A stretch of DNA of 54,609 nucleotides, taken from Candidatus Pacearchaeota archaeon. GTDB taxonomy: Archaea > Nanobdellota > Nanobdellia > Pacearchaeales > GW2011-AR1. A model generated the notes under the pieces. It saw only the letters and a list, made by a program, of their open reading frames with translations. It was not told the origin of the DNA and did not search any database. The stretch is taken from the NCBI GenBank assembly GCA_017608705.1, contig JAFCFJ010000005.1, positions 1 to 54,609 of the forward strand, in the 5' to 3' direction. The first letter of the stretch is position 1. Each line of letters opens with the position of its first letter. This document shows, piece by piece, positions 18,620 through 28,662 of the stretch. Position numbers and translations under genes: made by a program.

Positions 18620-19297
18620 ATGTTGCAAGATTGGTTTTATGAAGATGACCAATCCTATGAAGAAGATTCTATTGCTTCTAAAAATCCATTGTTAGGGCCA
18701 AACGAGATTAAGGAATTAAAGAGAAAATCCCTCGAGGAAAAGGTTAAGGAATATCCAGAGCTAGGCGATACCCTAACTTTTGCTTGCTATGGTCTAAGCG
18801 GCAGGGACGCGTTGCTTAATTATGTAGAAAAGACAGTTTCCACATATCAGTCTGCAAAAGAAGGAATAACTTTCGGTTTATTCATGGGGGGATGCATGTT
18901 CGGTCTTGCCGGAGTAACTTCATATTTATTATACCTCGGACTCCAATCTGATAGTTCTTATTCAAATATACTTCGTGGTATGGTTCCTCTTAATTTAATG
19001 TTATCTTTTGGTTTTGGCTTTTGGGGCGTTACTACAATATTCAGTACAATAACAAGTGCAATAGAAATATTAAGATGGAGAAATAAATTGTTGCCAGTAT
19101 ATGAAGAATTAGAGAGAGAATTAAAAAATTGTAAGGAAAATACAAAAGACGAAGATTTGTATAACCTATACAAAAAAACACTAGAAAAATATGATGTTGA
19201 GCCCATGTCTTATTCTCACTTGGTTACAGAAGTAAGGGACTTTAATATGATTTTAAGAAGGAGGGAGAGAAGCTTGTATTATCGTAGGCCATTATGA
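18620..19297 (+). CDS. Hypothetical membrane protein
   Basis: 225 aa with two hydrophobic segments. Confidence 0.7.
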   Translation: MLQDWFYEDDQSYEEDSIASKNPLLGPNEIKELKRKSLEEKVKEYPELGDTLTFACYGLSGRDALLNYVEKTVSTYQSAKEGITFGLFMGGCMFGLAGVTSYLLYLGLQSDSSYSNILRGMVPLNLMLSFGFGFWGVTTIFSTITSAIEILRWRNKLLPVYEELERELKNCKENTKDEDLYNLYKKTLEKYDVEPMSYSHLVTEVRDFNMILRRRERSLYYRRPL

Positions 19298-19366
19298 GAT
19301 GGCTTATAATCTTTCTATATCACACAGCCCAACAAAATTTTTATATCCTCGCGAGCACTAGTTTTC

Positions 19367-19663
19367 ATGGAACTTGAAATCTTGCTCGGTGGTTTGGCTT
19401 TGTTTGGAGCTGGCTTTGGGGCTGGTTTTTTTGTGAACAAGGTTTTACACTATCACGGAAAAAAGCAGCAAGATAGTGACAGCACGGAAATATTTTGCTC
19501 TCGTTATTGTTTGCAGACAGAATATGAGAAACTTTATGAATCTATCAAAAACACAAGAGAGCTCATAGTTGGTGACTTAGACTCGCTAGAAATGGAAGAG
19601 AACATGTTGGTTAATGTTGGTATAAGTTTGGGATATGAAGATATAGACAAGACACGAGAGTGA
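19367..19663 (+). CDS. Hypothetical protein with N-terminal TM helix
   Basis: 98 aa; MELEILLGGLALFGAGFGAGFFVNKVL. Confidence 0.65.
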   Translation: MELEILLGGLALFGAGFGAGFFVNKVLHYHGKKQQDSDSTEIFCSRYCLQTEYEKLYESIKNTRELIVGDLDSLEMEENMLVNVGISLGYEDIDKTRE

Positions 19664-19726
19664 TGTAATTGTTATTTTCTCAACCGCATTGAAAAGATTT
19701 AAAAAACTGAATCGCTGGCTAGAAAT

Positions 19727-20713
19727 ATGACAGAAAAAAAGGTGGTGAGTAGTGAGATATGGACAGAAAAGTATAGGCCGAAAAGCTTTGATGAGGTTGT
19801 TGGCCAAGACGAGATTGTGAAGAGGCTCAAGAGTTTGGTTAAAAGTATGAACATCCCGCACTTGCTCTTTGTTGGCCCGCCAGGGACAGGTAAATCCACG
19901 CTTGCCTTGATTATTGTGAAAGAATTGCATGGCGACGCATGGCGAGAAAATTATCTTGAGCTCAATGCGAGCGATGAGCGCGGGATTGATGTTATAAGAC
20001 AGAAGGTCAAGGACTTCGCGAGAACACGCTCTCTCAGCAAAGTGCCATTCAAAGTTATTTTTCTTGATGAAGCTGACGCGCTCACGAGAGAAGCACAGCA
20101 AGCGTTGAGGCGAACAATGGAAAACTTCACGCAGACATGTCGTTTTATTCTCAGCTGTAATTATTCAAGCAAGATTATCGATCCTATACAATCACGTTGT
20201 GCCATATTCCGCTTCCGCTTGTTGAGCAAAAAAGATATGGAGAAAATTATCCAGAGAATAGCAAAAGCAGAAAAGCTTGAGATTACAGATGAGGCAGTAG
20301 AAGCATTATATGAGGCAAGCGAAGGTGATTGTCGTAGGCTCATAAATTTATTGCAAGCTACCGCAAGCATCTCGAGCAAGATCACGAAAGAGCTTGTGGA
20401 AACGATAGTTTCTGTTGCTAAGCCATCAGATGTGCGTGTCGTGCTTGACTACGCGCTGAGCGGAGATTTTGAAAAAGCAAGAGAAAAGCTTCTTGATATA
20501 ATGCTGAAAGAGGGCATTTCTGGGTTGGATATGATAAAAGCTATACAAAAAGAAGTATGGCATCTAAGCATAGAACCTGAACTTAAGATCAAGCTTATGG
20601 AAAAGATCGGCGAAATAGAGTTTAGGCTTGTTGAAGGTAGCGATGAATTCATACAGTTGGAAGTGTTGCTTGCAAGCTTTGTTCTTGCCGGAATAGGCAA
20701 ATCTTCGGATTGA
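19727..20713 (+). CDS. rfcS: Replication factor C small subunit
   Basis: WTEKYRPKSFDEVVGQ...LLFVGPPGTGKSTLAL...IFLDEADALTREAQQALRRTMEN; no intein. Confidence 0.98.
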   Translation: MTEKKVVSSEIWTEKYRPKSFDEVVGQDEIVKRLKSLVKSMNIPHLLFVGPPGTGKSTLALIIVKELHGDAWRENYLELNASDERGIDVIRQKVKDFARTRSLSKVPFKVIFLDEADALTREAQQALRRTMENFTQTCRFILSCNYSSKIIDPIQSRCAIFRFRLLSKKDMEKIIQRIAKAEKLEITDEAVEALYEASEGDCRRLINLLQATASISSKITKELVETIVSVAKPSDVRVVLDYALSGDFEKAREKLLDIMLKEGISGLDMIKAIQKEVWHLSIEPELKIKLMEKIGEIEFRLVEGSDEFIQLEVLLASFVLAGIGKSSD

Positions 20714-20719
20714 GGTGAA

Positions 20720-21922
20720 ATGGTGTCCCAGCCTTTATGTGAAAAATACAGGCCAAAGCGCTTTGCTGAAATTCTTGGTCAGGATTTAGCAATAGAAAAA
20801 CTCAAAACCTTTGTGAAAAGATTTCCTGCAAAAAAAGCAGCTATCCTCTATGGTCCGGCTGGTAGCGGGAAAACAAGTCTTGCTTATGCTCTTGCCAATG
20901 AACTTAATGCGGAGTTGCTTGAGCTCAACGCAAGCGATTTTCGTGACAAGCAAAGTTTCGACCGCATTGTCAGACCAGCAATCCAACAAGCATCTCTTTT
21001 CGGCAAAAACAAAATTATACTCATAGATGAAATAGATGGCCTAACAGCACAGGATCGCGGTGGATTGGCAGAGCTACTAAGCTTGATAGAGAAAACAAAC
21101 TATCCGATCCTGCTGACAGCAAATGATGTATGGGACCGAAAATTTAATTTGCTGAGAAAAAAAGCAGAACTTATAGAGCTGAAACCTCTGGGCTACAGAA
21201 CAATATTCAGGTTGTTGAAATATATAGCAAGCAAAGAAGGGATAAAGGCTAATGATGACATACTCAAGGCGATAGCGATAAAGGCCAGAGGTGACGCAAG
21301 AGCTGCAATAAACGATTTGCAAAGCATACTTGAGACTACTGCTGTGGAGGATATAGCGGAGAGGGACAAACAGGAACAGGTCTTCAATATCTTGAGGCAA
21401 ATTTTCCATAGCAAGCCGAACAATTACTTGCTTCGCTTAATGGAAACAGCAGATATAAACCTGGATGAACTTTTCCTGTGGATCGAGGAAAATATTCCCA
21501 CAGAGTATGAAGGGGAAGAGCTTGCCAAAGCATTTGAAATGCTGAGCAAAGCAGATATATTCAGGGGCAGAATTATAAGATGGCAGTACTGGCGTTTCAT
21601 GGTTTATGAAAATATTTTTCTCAGCTATGGAATTGCTGCAGCAAAGACAAGAGCGAAGCATGGGTTTACAGCATACAAACGACCAACCCGTATCCTCAAG
21701 ATTTGGCTAGCAAACCAGAAAAATGCTGTACGGAAAAGTATAGCGAGCAAATATGCTGCTTATTGTCATATATCGACAAAAAAAGCTTTGCGCGATTTTT
21801 ATCTTATTGCTTTTATATTGACGAACAAGGAAATAGCAGAAAAACTCGGGCTGGAGGAAAATGAACAAGAATTCCTAAGAGAGCTTGTGAAAAAGAGCCC
21901 AAAAAGTAAAATAACAAAATAA
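20720..21922 (+). CDS. rfcL: Replication factor C large subunit
   Basis: EKYRPKRFAEILGQ...AILYGPAGSGKTSLAYALANEL...ILIDEIDGLTAQDRGG. Confidence 0.97.
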   Translation: MVSQPLCEKYRPKRFAEILGQDLAIEKLKTFVKRFPAKKAAILYGPAGSGKTSLAYALANELNAELLELNASDFRDKQSFDRIVRPAIQQASLFGKNKIILIDEIDGLTAQDRGGLAELLSLIEKTNYPILLTANDVWDRKFNLLRKKAELIELKPLGYRTIFRLLKYIASKEGIKANDDILKAIAIKARGDARAAINDLQSILETTAVEDIAERDKQEQVFNILRQIFHSKPNNYLLRLMETADINLDELFLWIEENIPTEYEGEELAKAFEMLSKADIFRGRIIRWQYWRFMVYENIFLSYGIAAAKTRAKHGFTAYKRPTRILKIWLANQKNAVRKSIASKYAAYCHISTKKALRDFYLIAFILTNKEIAEKLGLEENEQEFLRELVKKSPKSKITK

Positions 21923-21964
21923 AAAAGAAAAAGATTTCTGTTGCGAAAAATTCTTGTTTAGAAA

Positions 21965-22330
21965 CTATTCTATTTCTTCAGCTTCTTCAGGTGTTTCCTC
22001 TCCTACAGGCTCATCCACAACTTTAGTTTCTTTTTCTCCTTCTTTGCCAACAACTTCGAGTTTGCCAAATTTTCCTGCTGTTAGTTGCTTCTCGTCACGA
22101 AACATGTTTACGTAGCCATTGGTTACACGTACGGTATCACCCACCTTAACCCTGTCTATGTCACGGTTCCACAATGTTAGCTTTATCTTTCCGCTTCCGT
22201 CATCAATTATCGCGTTAGTTACACGCACGTATCTTCCGTAACGGCTGAAGCTTCTTGGCTCTTCTATCTCAACAACTGTTGCTTCCACATTAACACCTGA
22301 CTGTTTTGGCTTTAATTCAGAAATTTTCAT
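21965..22330 (-). CDS. OB-fold nucleic-acid-binding protein (RPA/SSB-like) with acidic tail
   Basis: MKISELKPKQSGVNVEATVVEIEEPRSF...ATNAII-type OB core IDDGSGKIKLTLWNRDIDRVKVGDTVRVTNGYV; tail EEAEEIE. Confidence 0.85.
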   Translation of the reverse strand: MKISELKPKQSGVNVEATVVEIEEPRSFSRYGRYVRVTNAIIDDGSGKIKLTLWNRDIDRVKVGDTVRVTNGYVNMFRDEKQLTAGKFGKLEVVGKEGEKETKVVDEPVGEETPEEAEEIE

Positions 22331-22496
22331 CTTCTCGTTCCTCCATTCAATTCTTTACAGAATTCCGAAGAATTCTGTTGTGGAAGTAGGGACCTATACT
22401 TTATAAAACTTTTTATGTAAAATTTATGAGTAATTATTACTTATTAGTAGTGTCAGAATGGAAAAATTTATAAAGTTTAAATTCTCTTAAAAGAGT

Positions 22497-23000
22497 ATGG
22501 CTATGCCCAAAGTGTCTGAAAAAGTTTATGCAAATTTTTGCGAAATAATACAGAGATGTTGGTCTGACAGCGAACGTGAAAAATTGTTATCGGACCTTGA
22601 GAAAATAATCAAAAAAGAAAATCCTGGTGTGCTTGGGCTTGTTGAGCAGGCACGACAAAAAGGAATAAATTCTGCTCTGGCTGTTTGTGCAGTTTACTAC
22701 ATGTTGAGCCAGGCTTACAAACAGCAATTTTCTCTTTTACAAAGAAGGAAAGTTTCATTGCCTAAGATTGAGGAGAAGATTATAGCAAAAATCGGAGACT
22801 ATCTCGATGATAGAGAATGGCTTGAGCAAGCTTTCAATGATATACGGAAATATAACCCGTGTATTGCTGGACATCTTGCAGCAAAAGCGGCAGATGAACA
22901 AAACAAGTTAGACTTGTCTCATGTGTCTGAAGCAGTTGCCCTCTATCTAGCTTTCAGAGCAAAGTTTAATGGTTTTGACTATTTCCCAAAAAGAAAATAA
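22497..23000 (+). CDS. Conserved hypothetical protein
   Basis: 167 aa clean ORF. Confidence 0.65.
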   Translation: MAMPKVSEKVYANFCEIIQRCWSDSEREKLLSDLEKIIKKENPGVLGLVEQARQKGINSALAVCAVYYMLSQAYKQQFSLLQRRKVSLPKIEEKIIAKIGDYLDDREWLEQAFNDIRKYNPCIAGHLAAKAADEQNKLDLSHVSEAVALYLAFRAKFNGFDYFPKRK

Positions 23001-23990
23001 TTAGCACTGGCCAGCAACATTACTGCTCCCTGCATAGTTGCCAAAACCAGGGCTTGGGTTTTCATCACTTATCTCTGTGCTACATTCTTCTGGCGGTGTG
23101 GTAAATCCAAGACACACAAGCTCGAGAGCTTTGGCAGGGCTTCGTGGTTGCCATGAAAATCGGAGTTGTTGTCCATTGATTACTAACGTTGGAGAACCTG
23201 GAACATTATATTGTTGACTCAATTTTTTGTCATTAGCATAGTAATCTTTTGCTCTATTTTCTATACAATCATCAAGCTTGTTTTCATCAATACCGGCTTT
23301 CTCTAAGCAGGAGCTTGAATCGCTTGAATTAACAAAGCATTCTAGGTAGCTAATAAACTTGTTTGGCTGTTCCTCTCTAATGCATACTTGCCTGTATGTC
23401 TCATCCTCTTCCTTCTGGCCATGCATGAAATAATGCACAAACCTTATTTTTATATCAGCCAAGCCATCAAGAAGCTTTATGACCGGGATCATACCTTTCT
23501 CTGCTTGCAAGCCATACGGACAGTACGTCATCACAAAAAGCTCCACAATCGGCTTTTCTTTTTTTGGTATTTTTTTCTTTTCTTCCTCTTTTTGCTTATT
23601 CTGCTCCTTTTTTTGTTCAGCCATAGCACGTAAATCACTTACCTTGACCCAGTAACCACTTGGGAGCTTCAGAAATTTCATATCTTTTGTTACTTCAAGA
23701 GTTATTGGCAAGCCTTCCGAGCTCTGAAAGTTGAATGAATACACATCACCTTCACTATCTGTGTTGCGTGATACATAACTCATATCAACACCAAAAACAT
23801 CTTTCACCAAGTTGATAGTTTCTTGGATAGCTTCTTGCTCGCTTACAGTCTTGCCACTGACACACGGCCTTGTGACAAACAAGATTATAAAGACAAGAGC
23901 GAGCAATCCAGCCAGAACAGTTGAGAGTATAAACGGGTTTTTCTTCATGGTTCTTATCATATTGAAGGTGCTTCTTTTCTTTTCTGCCAT
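23001..23990 (-). CDS. Membrane-anchored DsbA/GILT-like thioredoxin-fold protein
   Basis: TM near N-terminus; ELFVMTYCPYGLQAEKGMIPVI...YNVPGSPTLVING. Confidence 0.82.
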   Translation of the reverse strand: MAEKKRSTFNMIRTMKKNPFILSTVLAGLLALVFIILFVTRPCVSGKTVSEQEAIQETINLVKDVFGVDMSYVSRNTDSEGDVYSFNFQSSEGLPITLEVTKDMKFLKLPSGYWVKVSDLRAMAEQKKEQNKQKEEEKKKIPKKEKPIVELFVMTYCPYGLQAEKGMIPVIKLLDGLADIKIRFVHYFMHGQKEEDETYRQVCIREEQPNKFISYLECFVNSSDSSSCLEKAGIDENKLDDCIENRAKDYYANDKKLSQQYNVPGSPTLVINGQQLRFSWQPRSPAKALELVCLGFTTPPEECSTEISDENPSPGFGNYAGSSNVAGQC

Positions 23991-24069
23991 TGCCCTACGG
24001 AAAAATGAGCTATTTATAAATCTTTGCCCAAGAGTTCTGTAAACTTATTGTGAGTATAATGTTAGGGAT

Positions 24070-24240
24070 ATATGAATATTCTGTCAGGAATTCTAGGTGA
24101 GCCAAAGGTGAACCGTATATTCCTTCTAGGGCCCTGACGAGGTTAGCGAGGAGAACCCGGTGTAGTCAAGGGCTGAAAGCCAGAAGAAGTTTGCCCCTGA
24201 GCCTTAATACAATAATCTGCGAAACTGACAATATTCAGGA
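24070..24240 (+). ncRNA. Candidate structured RNA of unknown family
   Basis: Intergenic, locally GC-rich; outer helix TGTCAG/CTGACA extended by ATATT/AATAT; inner CCCTGAC/GTC(A)AGGG, GGTT/AACC, GGCTGAAAGCC, AGGGC/GCCCCT. Strand uncertain. Confidence 0.4.
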
Positions 24241-24323
24241 ATTGCCCATACTCTATATTAGTAGTAACTATTTAGTGGTGATAAAACCGAAAGATTTATA
24301 AATATTTTATAATATTTAATTCT

Positions 24324-24737
24324 ATGACAATGAGGAAAACTTTAACGAGCATTGTTTTGGCAGGAGCATTAGTTTTAGGAGTAGTTGGATGCAAAGAGGG
24401 TAGTCAAAATAACAAGCAATCATCTAATCCGCCGTACATACAATTAGATGGTGGTTATGGGGCAACTATGGCAGCTGCTGATTTTGATGGTGATAATATT
24501 CCTGAAATTCTTCACAACAGAGGGGATGGAAAAGTTTTTCTGTATAAGAGAAATAACTTAGGACAATATACTAATCAAGGCCAAATTCTACAATTAGATG
24601 GTGGTTATGGGGCAACTATGGCAGCTGCTGATTTTAATGGGGATGGTAAACCAGATATTCTTCACAACAGAGGGGATGGAAAAGTTTTTCTGTATATTAA
24701 TACAGGAGACTATAAATTTGTAAAATCGTCTGAATAA
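24324..24737 (+). CDS. Predicted lipoprotein with two FG-GAP/VCBS-like repeats
   Basis: Lipobox LGVVGC; LDGGYGATMAAADFDGDNIPEILHNRGDGKVFLY repeated; leaderless TATA at ~24293. Confidence 0.8.
   Translation: MTMRKTLTSIVLAGALVLGVVGCKEGSQNNKQSSNPPYIQLDGGYGATMAAADFDGDNIPEILHNRGDGKVFLYKRNNLGQYTNQGQILQLDGGYGATMAAADFNGDGKPDILHNRGDGKVFLYINTGDYKFVKSSE
24441..24697 (+). repeat. Direct repeat inside the FG-GAP gene, 150-nt period
   Basis: caattagatggtggttatggggcaactatggcagctgctgatttt at 24441 and 24591; attcttcacaacagaggggatggaaaagtttttctgtata at 24507 and 24657. Confidence 0.95.
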
Positions 24738-24937
24738 ATCTTTCGGTTTCTATAATTATACTTTTAGCCCGAATTCTGAATTAGACATAAATCCAATTTT
24801 CCGAACTCTTTTCGGGAAACTTCATAAATCTGGCTAGCATGTGAAATATTAGACAAGCAAGAGAAGGAGTAATAGAAAACCCAGAATCGTCTAAGCTATT
24901 TTCAATAAATCAAGCCAGCAAGATAGATCTCTGTTTT

Positions 24938-26065
24938 TTATTTTGCCTTTGCATATTTTATTATCTCTTTTACAGTTTTCTCCCATGAATATTTCCTTGC
25001 TTCTCTTACAGCAGCCTTGCTCATTTTCTTCCACAACGCTTCATCAGCAAGCAACAAATCTATTTTTTCAGCCATTTCTCGCTCATCCTTGACAAGGAAG
25101 CCGGTCTTACCATGCTTTATTATCTCATCACTTGCTGTAATTATATTCTTGCCATCTGGCCTGAACGCAATACATGGCAAGCCACTAGCCATAGCCTCAA
25201 GCAATACATGGCCAAAACCTTCATAAATAGATGGCAAAACAAAAACTTTTGCCTTAGCATAATATTTTTCAGGTTTTTTACACCAACCTACAAACTTTAT
25301 TCTTTTTTCATCCTTGGCAATTTTCTTGATTTTCTCTAGACCAACTCCACCACCCACCACATAGAGATGACCTTTTTTGCACTGGCGAAATGCCCTTATC
25401 AATGCGGGAACATTTTTTTCATTGGTAATACGGCCCACGTACAATATCTTGTTTTCTTTTTTTGAAAGAGCACATCTACGAAATCTTTGCTTGTCTACTC
25501 CTGGAGGAATTACTCGTATGTTTTTCTCATCAACATCAAATCTTTTAATAATTTGTTCTTTGATTGTTTTACTTAATGTAACAACTTTTGTCTTTTTCAT
25601 GAACGAGTATTCCATACTTCTGAAGATATGATATGTGAGTTCAAGAGAGATACCTCTAGGTGATATTGGTCTCTTGAGCAAGCGCGTAAACTCGCAGAAC
25701 ACAGAGGGAGCTATATAAATTACCTTTTTGTTTCCAAAAAATTCTAGGCTTGGTGGCACAATATAAGGATATCTTATTAAAACAATATCAAAATCTTCTT
25801 TGTTGAAGTTTTTTTCATAAAATTTTTTTATTGTTCTGGCATGAACAATGGGCCATCTCCACACAAGACCCCTTCTTAGTTTAGGAATGGTATAGAACCT
25901 CACATCCAGGCCTTCTATTCTCTTCTGTTTTATCTGGTTTTTATTGCTTGCTATAATGATGACCTCATGACCTAATCTTGTAAGGGTTTTTGCTAGATAA
26001 TAAATATAGGTCTGTACGCCACCATTATTTTTCTTGAAATACCTGTGGGCGATGAGAATCCTCAT
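24938..26065 (-). CDS. Glycosyltransferase family 4
   Basis: HRYFKKNNGGVQTYIYYLAKTLTRLGHEV...NKILYVGRITNEKNVPALIRAF...FVLPSIYEGFGHVLLEAMASGLPCIA. Confidence 0.93.
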   Translation of the reverse strand: MRILIAHRYFKKNNGGVQTYIYYLAKTLTRLGHEVIIIASNKNQIKQKRIEGLDVRFYTIPKLRRGLVWRWPIVHARTIKKFYEKNFNKEDFDIVLIRYPYIVPPSLEFFGNKKVIYIAPSVFCEFTRLLKRPISPRGISLELTYHIFRSMEYSFMKKTKVVTLSKTIKEQIIKRFDVDEKNIRVIPPGVDKQRFRRCALSKKENKILYVGRITNEKNVPALIRAFRQCKKGHLYVVGGGVGLEKIKKIAKDEKRIKFVGWCKKPEKYYAKAKVFVLPSIYEGFGHVLLEAMASGLPCIAFRPDGKNIITASDEIIKHGKTGFLVKDEREMAEKIDLLLADEALWKKMSKAAVREARKYSWEKTVKEIIKYAKAK

Positions 26066-26247
26066 TTTCCAGCCTTATTTTTCGGGATTTGGCTTGTATT
26101 TCACTTTAAAAATTTTTGGATTAGTAAAGCACCTAGTGAGGTATGTGTGAAATAACTGTTTTTCTTAGATATATTACTCTGCGCTGCTTGCTATGAGCCT
26201 ACTTGATCCATGGAAAGAGTTAAAAAATGCTTTTCCCTTGAAAGCAT

Positions 26248-27561
26248 ATGCCTTATGACATAATCATTGGCCGTGACGAGGCTGATAAAAAGAGGTTTGG
26301 TAATAAAGGGCTCGTGTTTCTTGGCAAGGGCTATGTTAGGATGGGTAATTACACAAGCCTTAGCAACAGGATATGGCTTGACGTAGCCCGGAGTCATGTT
26401 GTGCTTATTGCTGGCAAGCGCGGGAGTGGCAAGAGTTACACAATAGGAGTGCTTGCAGAAGAACTAAGTAGCTTACCTGAGGAGGAAAGGCAAAATATCG
26501 CATGCCTTATTTTTGACACAATGGGTATTTTTTGGACAATGAAATTCAAGAACGAGAAAGAGCTTTCATTGCTGGAGGAATGGCAACTTAAGCCAAGAGC
26601 GGTGCCAGTAGAAATCTTTGTACCTTTTCAATACTTTGCCAGGATGAAGGAGCAAGGCTTGCCCGTGGATAGGCAGTTTGCGATAAAACCTTCAGAGCTC
26701 AATGCCGAGGATTGGCTTATCACCTTTGGCTTGGAGATGACAGAGCCCGCAGCAGTTTTGATACAAAGAGTAATTGCAAGGCTCAAGAGGCAAGGGAAGG
26801 AATTCAATATTCAGGATATTATCCATGAGGCGCAAAAAGACAAGCAGGCAAACAACGAGACCAAGAATCTTGTTACCGCCCTTTTCGAGACCGCAGAGTC
26901 ATGGGGTCTCTTTGCATTGAAACCAGAGCAAGGCACAAGTATAGAAGAGTTGGTGAAGGCAGGCATCACTACAATACTTGATTTGAGTATGTATGCGTCA
27001 GTAGCAAGCTATAACATCCGTGCCTTGGTTATTGGTCTTGTCTCGCGCAAGCTTTTCAACCAGAGAATGCAGGCAAGGAAGCAGGAAGAATTGCAAGCTG
27101 TACAGCATGGTATAGATTATCTTGCGTTCAGGCAAGAACGTGAGATGCCTTTGGTTTGGATTTTTATCGATGAGGCGCACGAGTTCTTGCCACGTGACGA
27201 AAAAACGCCTGCGACTGATGCTCTCGTGCAATTACTGCGCGAAGGCAGGCAACCAGGCATAAGTCTTGTTTTGGCCACACAACAGCCAGGCAAGATACAT
27301 ACAGATGTGATGACTCAGGCTGATATAGTCATTTCACATCGTGTCACATCACAGCCAGATATCGAAGCGCTGAACAAAATTATGCAAACATATTTGCTTG
27401 AAAGTATAAAGCACTATCTTGATGAGTTGCCAAGTTTGAAAGGTTCAGCTATAGTGCTTGATGATAATAGCGAACGTATCTATCCTATCCGCGTAAGGCC
27501 ACGATTCACGTGGCATGGTGGTGAGGCTCCGACAGCTGTTAAGGTGGAGAAGAGAATATAA
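26248..27561 (+). CDS. HerA-like / DUF87 P-loop ATPase
   Basis: HVVLIAGKRGSGKSYTIGVLAEEL...PLVWIFIDEAHEFLPRDEKTPATDALVQLLREGRQPGISLVLATQQPGKIHTDVMTQADIVISHRV. Confidence 0.92.
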   Translation: MPYDIIIGRDEADKKRFGNKGLVFLGKGYVRMGNYTSLSNRIWLDVARSHVVLIAGKRGSGKSYTIGVLAEELSSLPEEERQNIACLIFDTMGIFWTMKFKNEKELSLLEEWQLKPRAVPVEIFVPFQYFARMKEQGLPVDRQFAIKPSELNAEDWLITFGLEMTEPAAVLIQRVIARLKRQGKEFNIQDIIHEAQKDKQANNETKNLVTALFETAESWGLFALKPEQGTSIEELVKAGITTILDLSMYASVASYNIRALVIGLVSRKLFNQRMQARKQEELQAVQHGIDYLAFRQEREMPLVWIFIDEAHEFLPRDEKTPATDALVQLLREGRQPGISLVLATQQPGKIHTDVMTQADIVISHRVTSQPDIEALNKIMQTYLLESIKHYLDELPSLKGSAIVLDDNSERIYPIRVRPRFTWHGGEAPTAVKVEKRI

Positions 27562-27567
27562 GCTGTG

Positions 27568-28365
27568 TTAGCCAACGATTCTGAAATCTATACGCCACCT
27601 GTAGCGCTTGGGCGCAACCTCTCCTGCTTTTTTTACATTAAGCACTTGAATCTTGCGTCTATGCTTCCTTGCTTCTATCTCTATATTCTTGAGCAATCCG
27701 CTTAGCTTTTTCTCGCTTCCAAAATCATAGAAATGCACAATCGTGCCGGGCTTAGCCAGAATAAAAGCTTCATGCAAGAATTTCTCGCGTAATTGTGGTC
27801 TTGGCATTACTATCCGGTCAAATTTCTTTCTTTGCTTTGCAAATTTGCTTGCTATGCGCTTTACATCACCTTGCACAATCTCCACAAGGTTTTCAAGCTT
27901 GTTAAGCTTTACATTCTCTTTGGCAAACTTACATGCTTTGCGATTGATCTCTATACAGATAACTTTTTTTGGCTTTGCTAGTTTTGCGATAACTATGCCA
28001 TAAGGCGCAACGCCTGCAAACATCACCAGCACGGTCTCGTTGGGCTTTACTTGTTTCGCGATTTCAAGCCTTTCATTGGCAAGTCTTGGTGAAAAGTATG
28101 TTTCAGCTATATCAAGCCTGAAAACGCAAGAATTTTCTTTATGTGTGCTTACTGTATCGCGCCTGCCAGCGAGCCATTTGAACTTTGCCTTCCTTAGCCT
28201 TCCCTTGATGCGTTCCGCCTTTTCATATACGCTCTTTATATTCTTGTGCTCAGCAAGAAGTTTTCTGGCTAGGGCTCGTTTTTCTTCGGCTTTGAATGGC
28301 TTTGCGAACATTAAGACAGCTATATTGCCTATAATATCTACGCCAACATAACGAGGAACTTTCAT
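27568..28365 (-). CDS. Trm5/Taw2-type tRNA methyltransferase
   Basis: DIAETYFSPRLANERLEIAKQVKPNETVLVMFAGVAPYGIVIAKLAKPKKVICIEINRKACKFAKENVKLN. Confidence 0.88.
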   Translation of the reverse strand: MKVPRYVGVDIIGNIAVLMFAKPFKAEEKRALARKLLAEHKNIKSVYEKAERIKGRLRKAKFKWLAGRRDTVSTHKENSCVFRLDIAETYFSPRLANERLEIAKQVKPNETVLVMFAGVAPYGIVIAKLAKPKKVICIEINRKACKFAKENVKLNKLENLVEIVQGDVKRIASKFAKQRKKFDRIVMPRPQLREKFLHEAFILAKPGTIVHFYDFGSEKKLSGLLKNIEIEARKHRRKIQVLNVKKAGEVAPKRYRWRIDFRIVG

Positions 28366-28440
28366 GTGAAAAAAAATTGTTGAATATTTTTAAAATTATG
28401 GAATAAATAATTTTAAATATAACATTCGTGTGTATTACCT

Positions 28441-28662
28441 ATGGTAACGCTTCGTGGAAAGGATGAAACTTATTTGCTCGTGTTCCTTGCATTTCTCGTG
28501 CTTATCCTAGCTTTTATAACCAAGCCAGAACTCGTAGGGCTAAGTGTGCAACAGGTTGGCAAAGGTTCGAGGCTTGCAGTAATACTTCTTATTGGAATTT
28601 TGGCTTTTTTCGTTCTTGCAGAGCTTCACAAGCTGAGAAATCAGCGCTCGATCAGAGCGTAG
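28441..28662 (+). CDS. Small membrane protein
   Basis: 73 aa, two hydrophobic segments. Confidence 0.55.
   Translation: MVTLRGKDETYLLVFLAFLVLILAFITKPELVGLSVQQVGKGSRLAVILLIGILAFFVLAELHKLRNQRSIRA

Noticed and set aside
19586-20101. 171-aa minus ORF over rfcS
   Set aside because: Antisense shadow of RFC small subunit.
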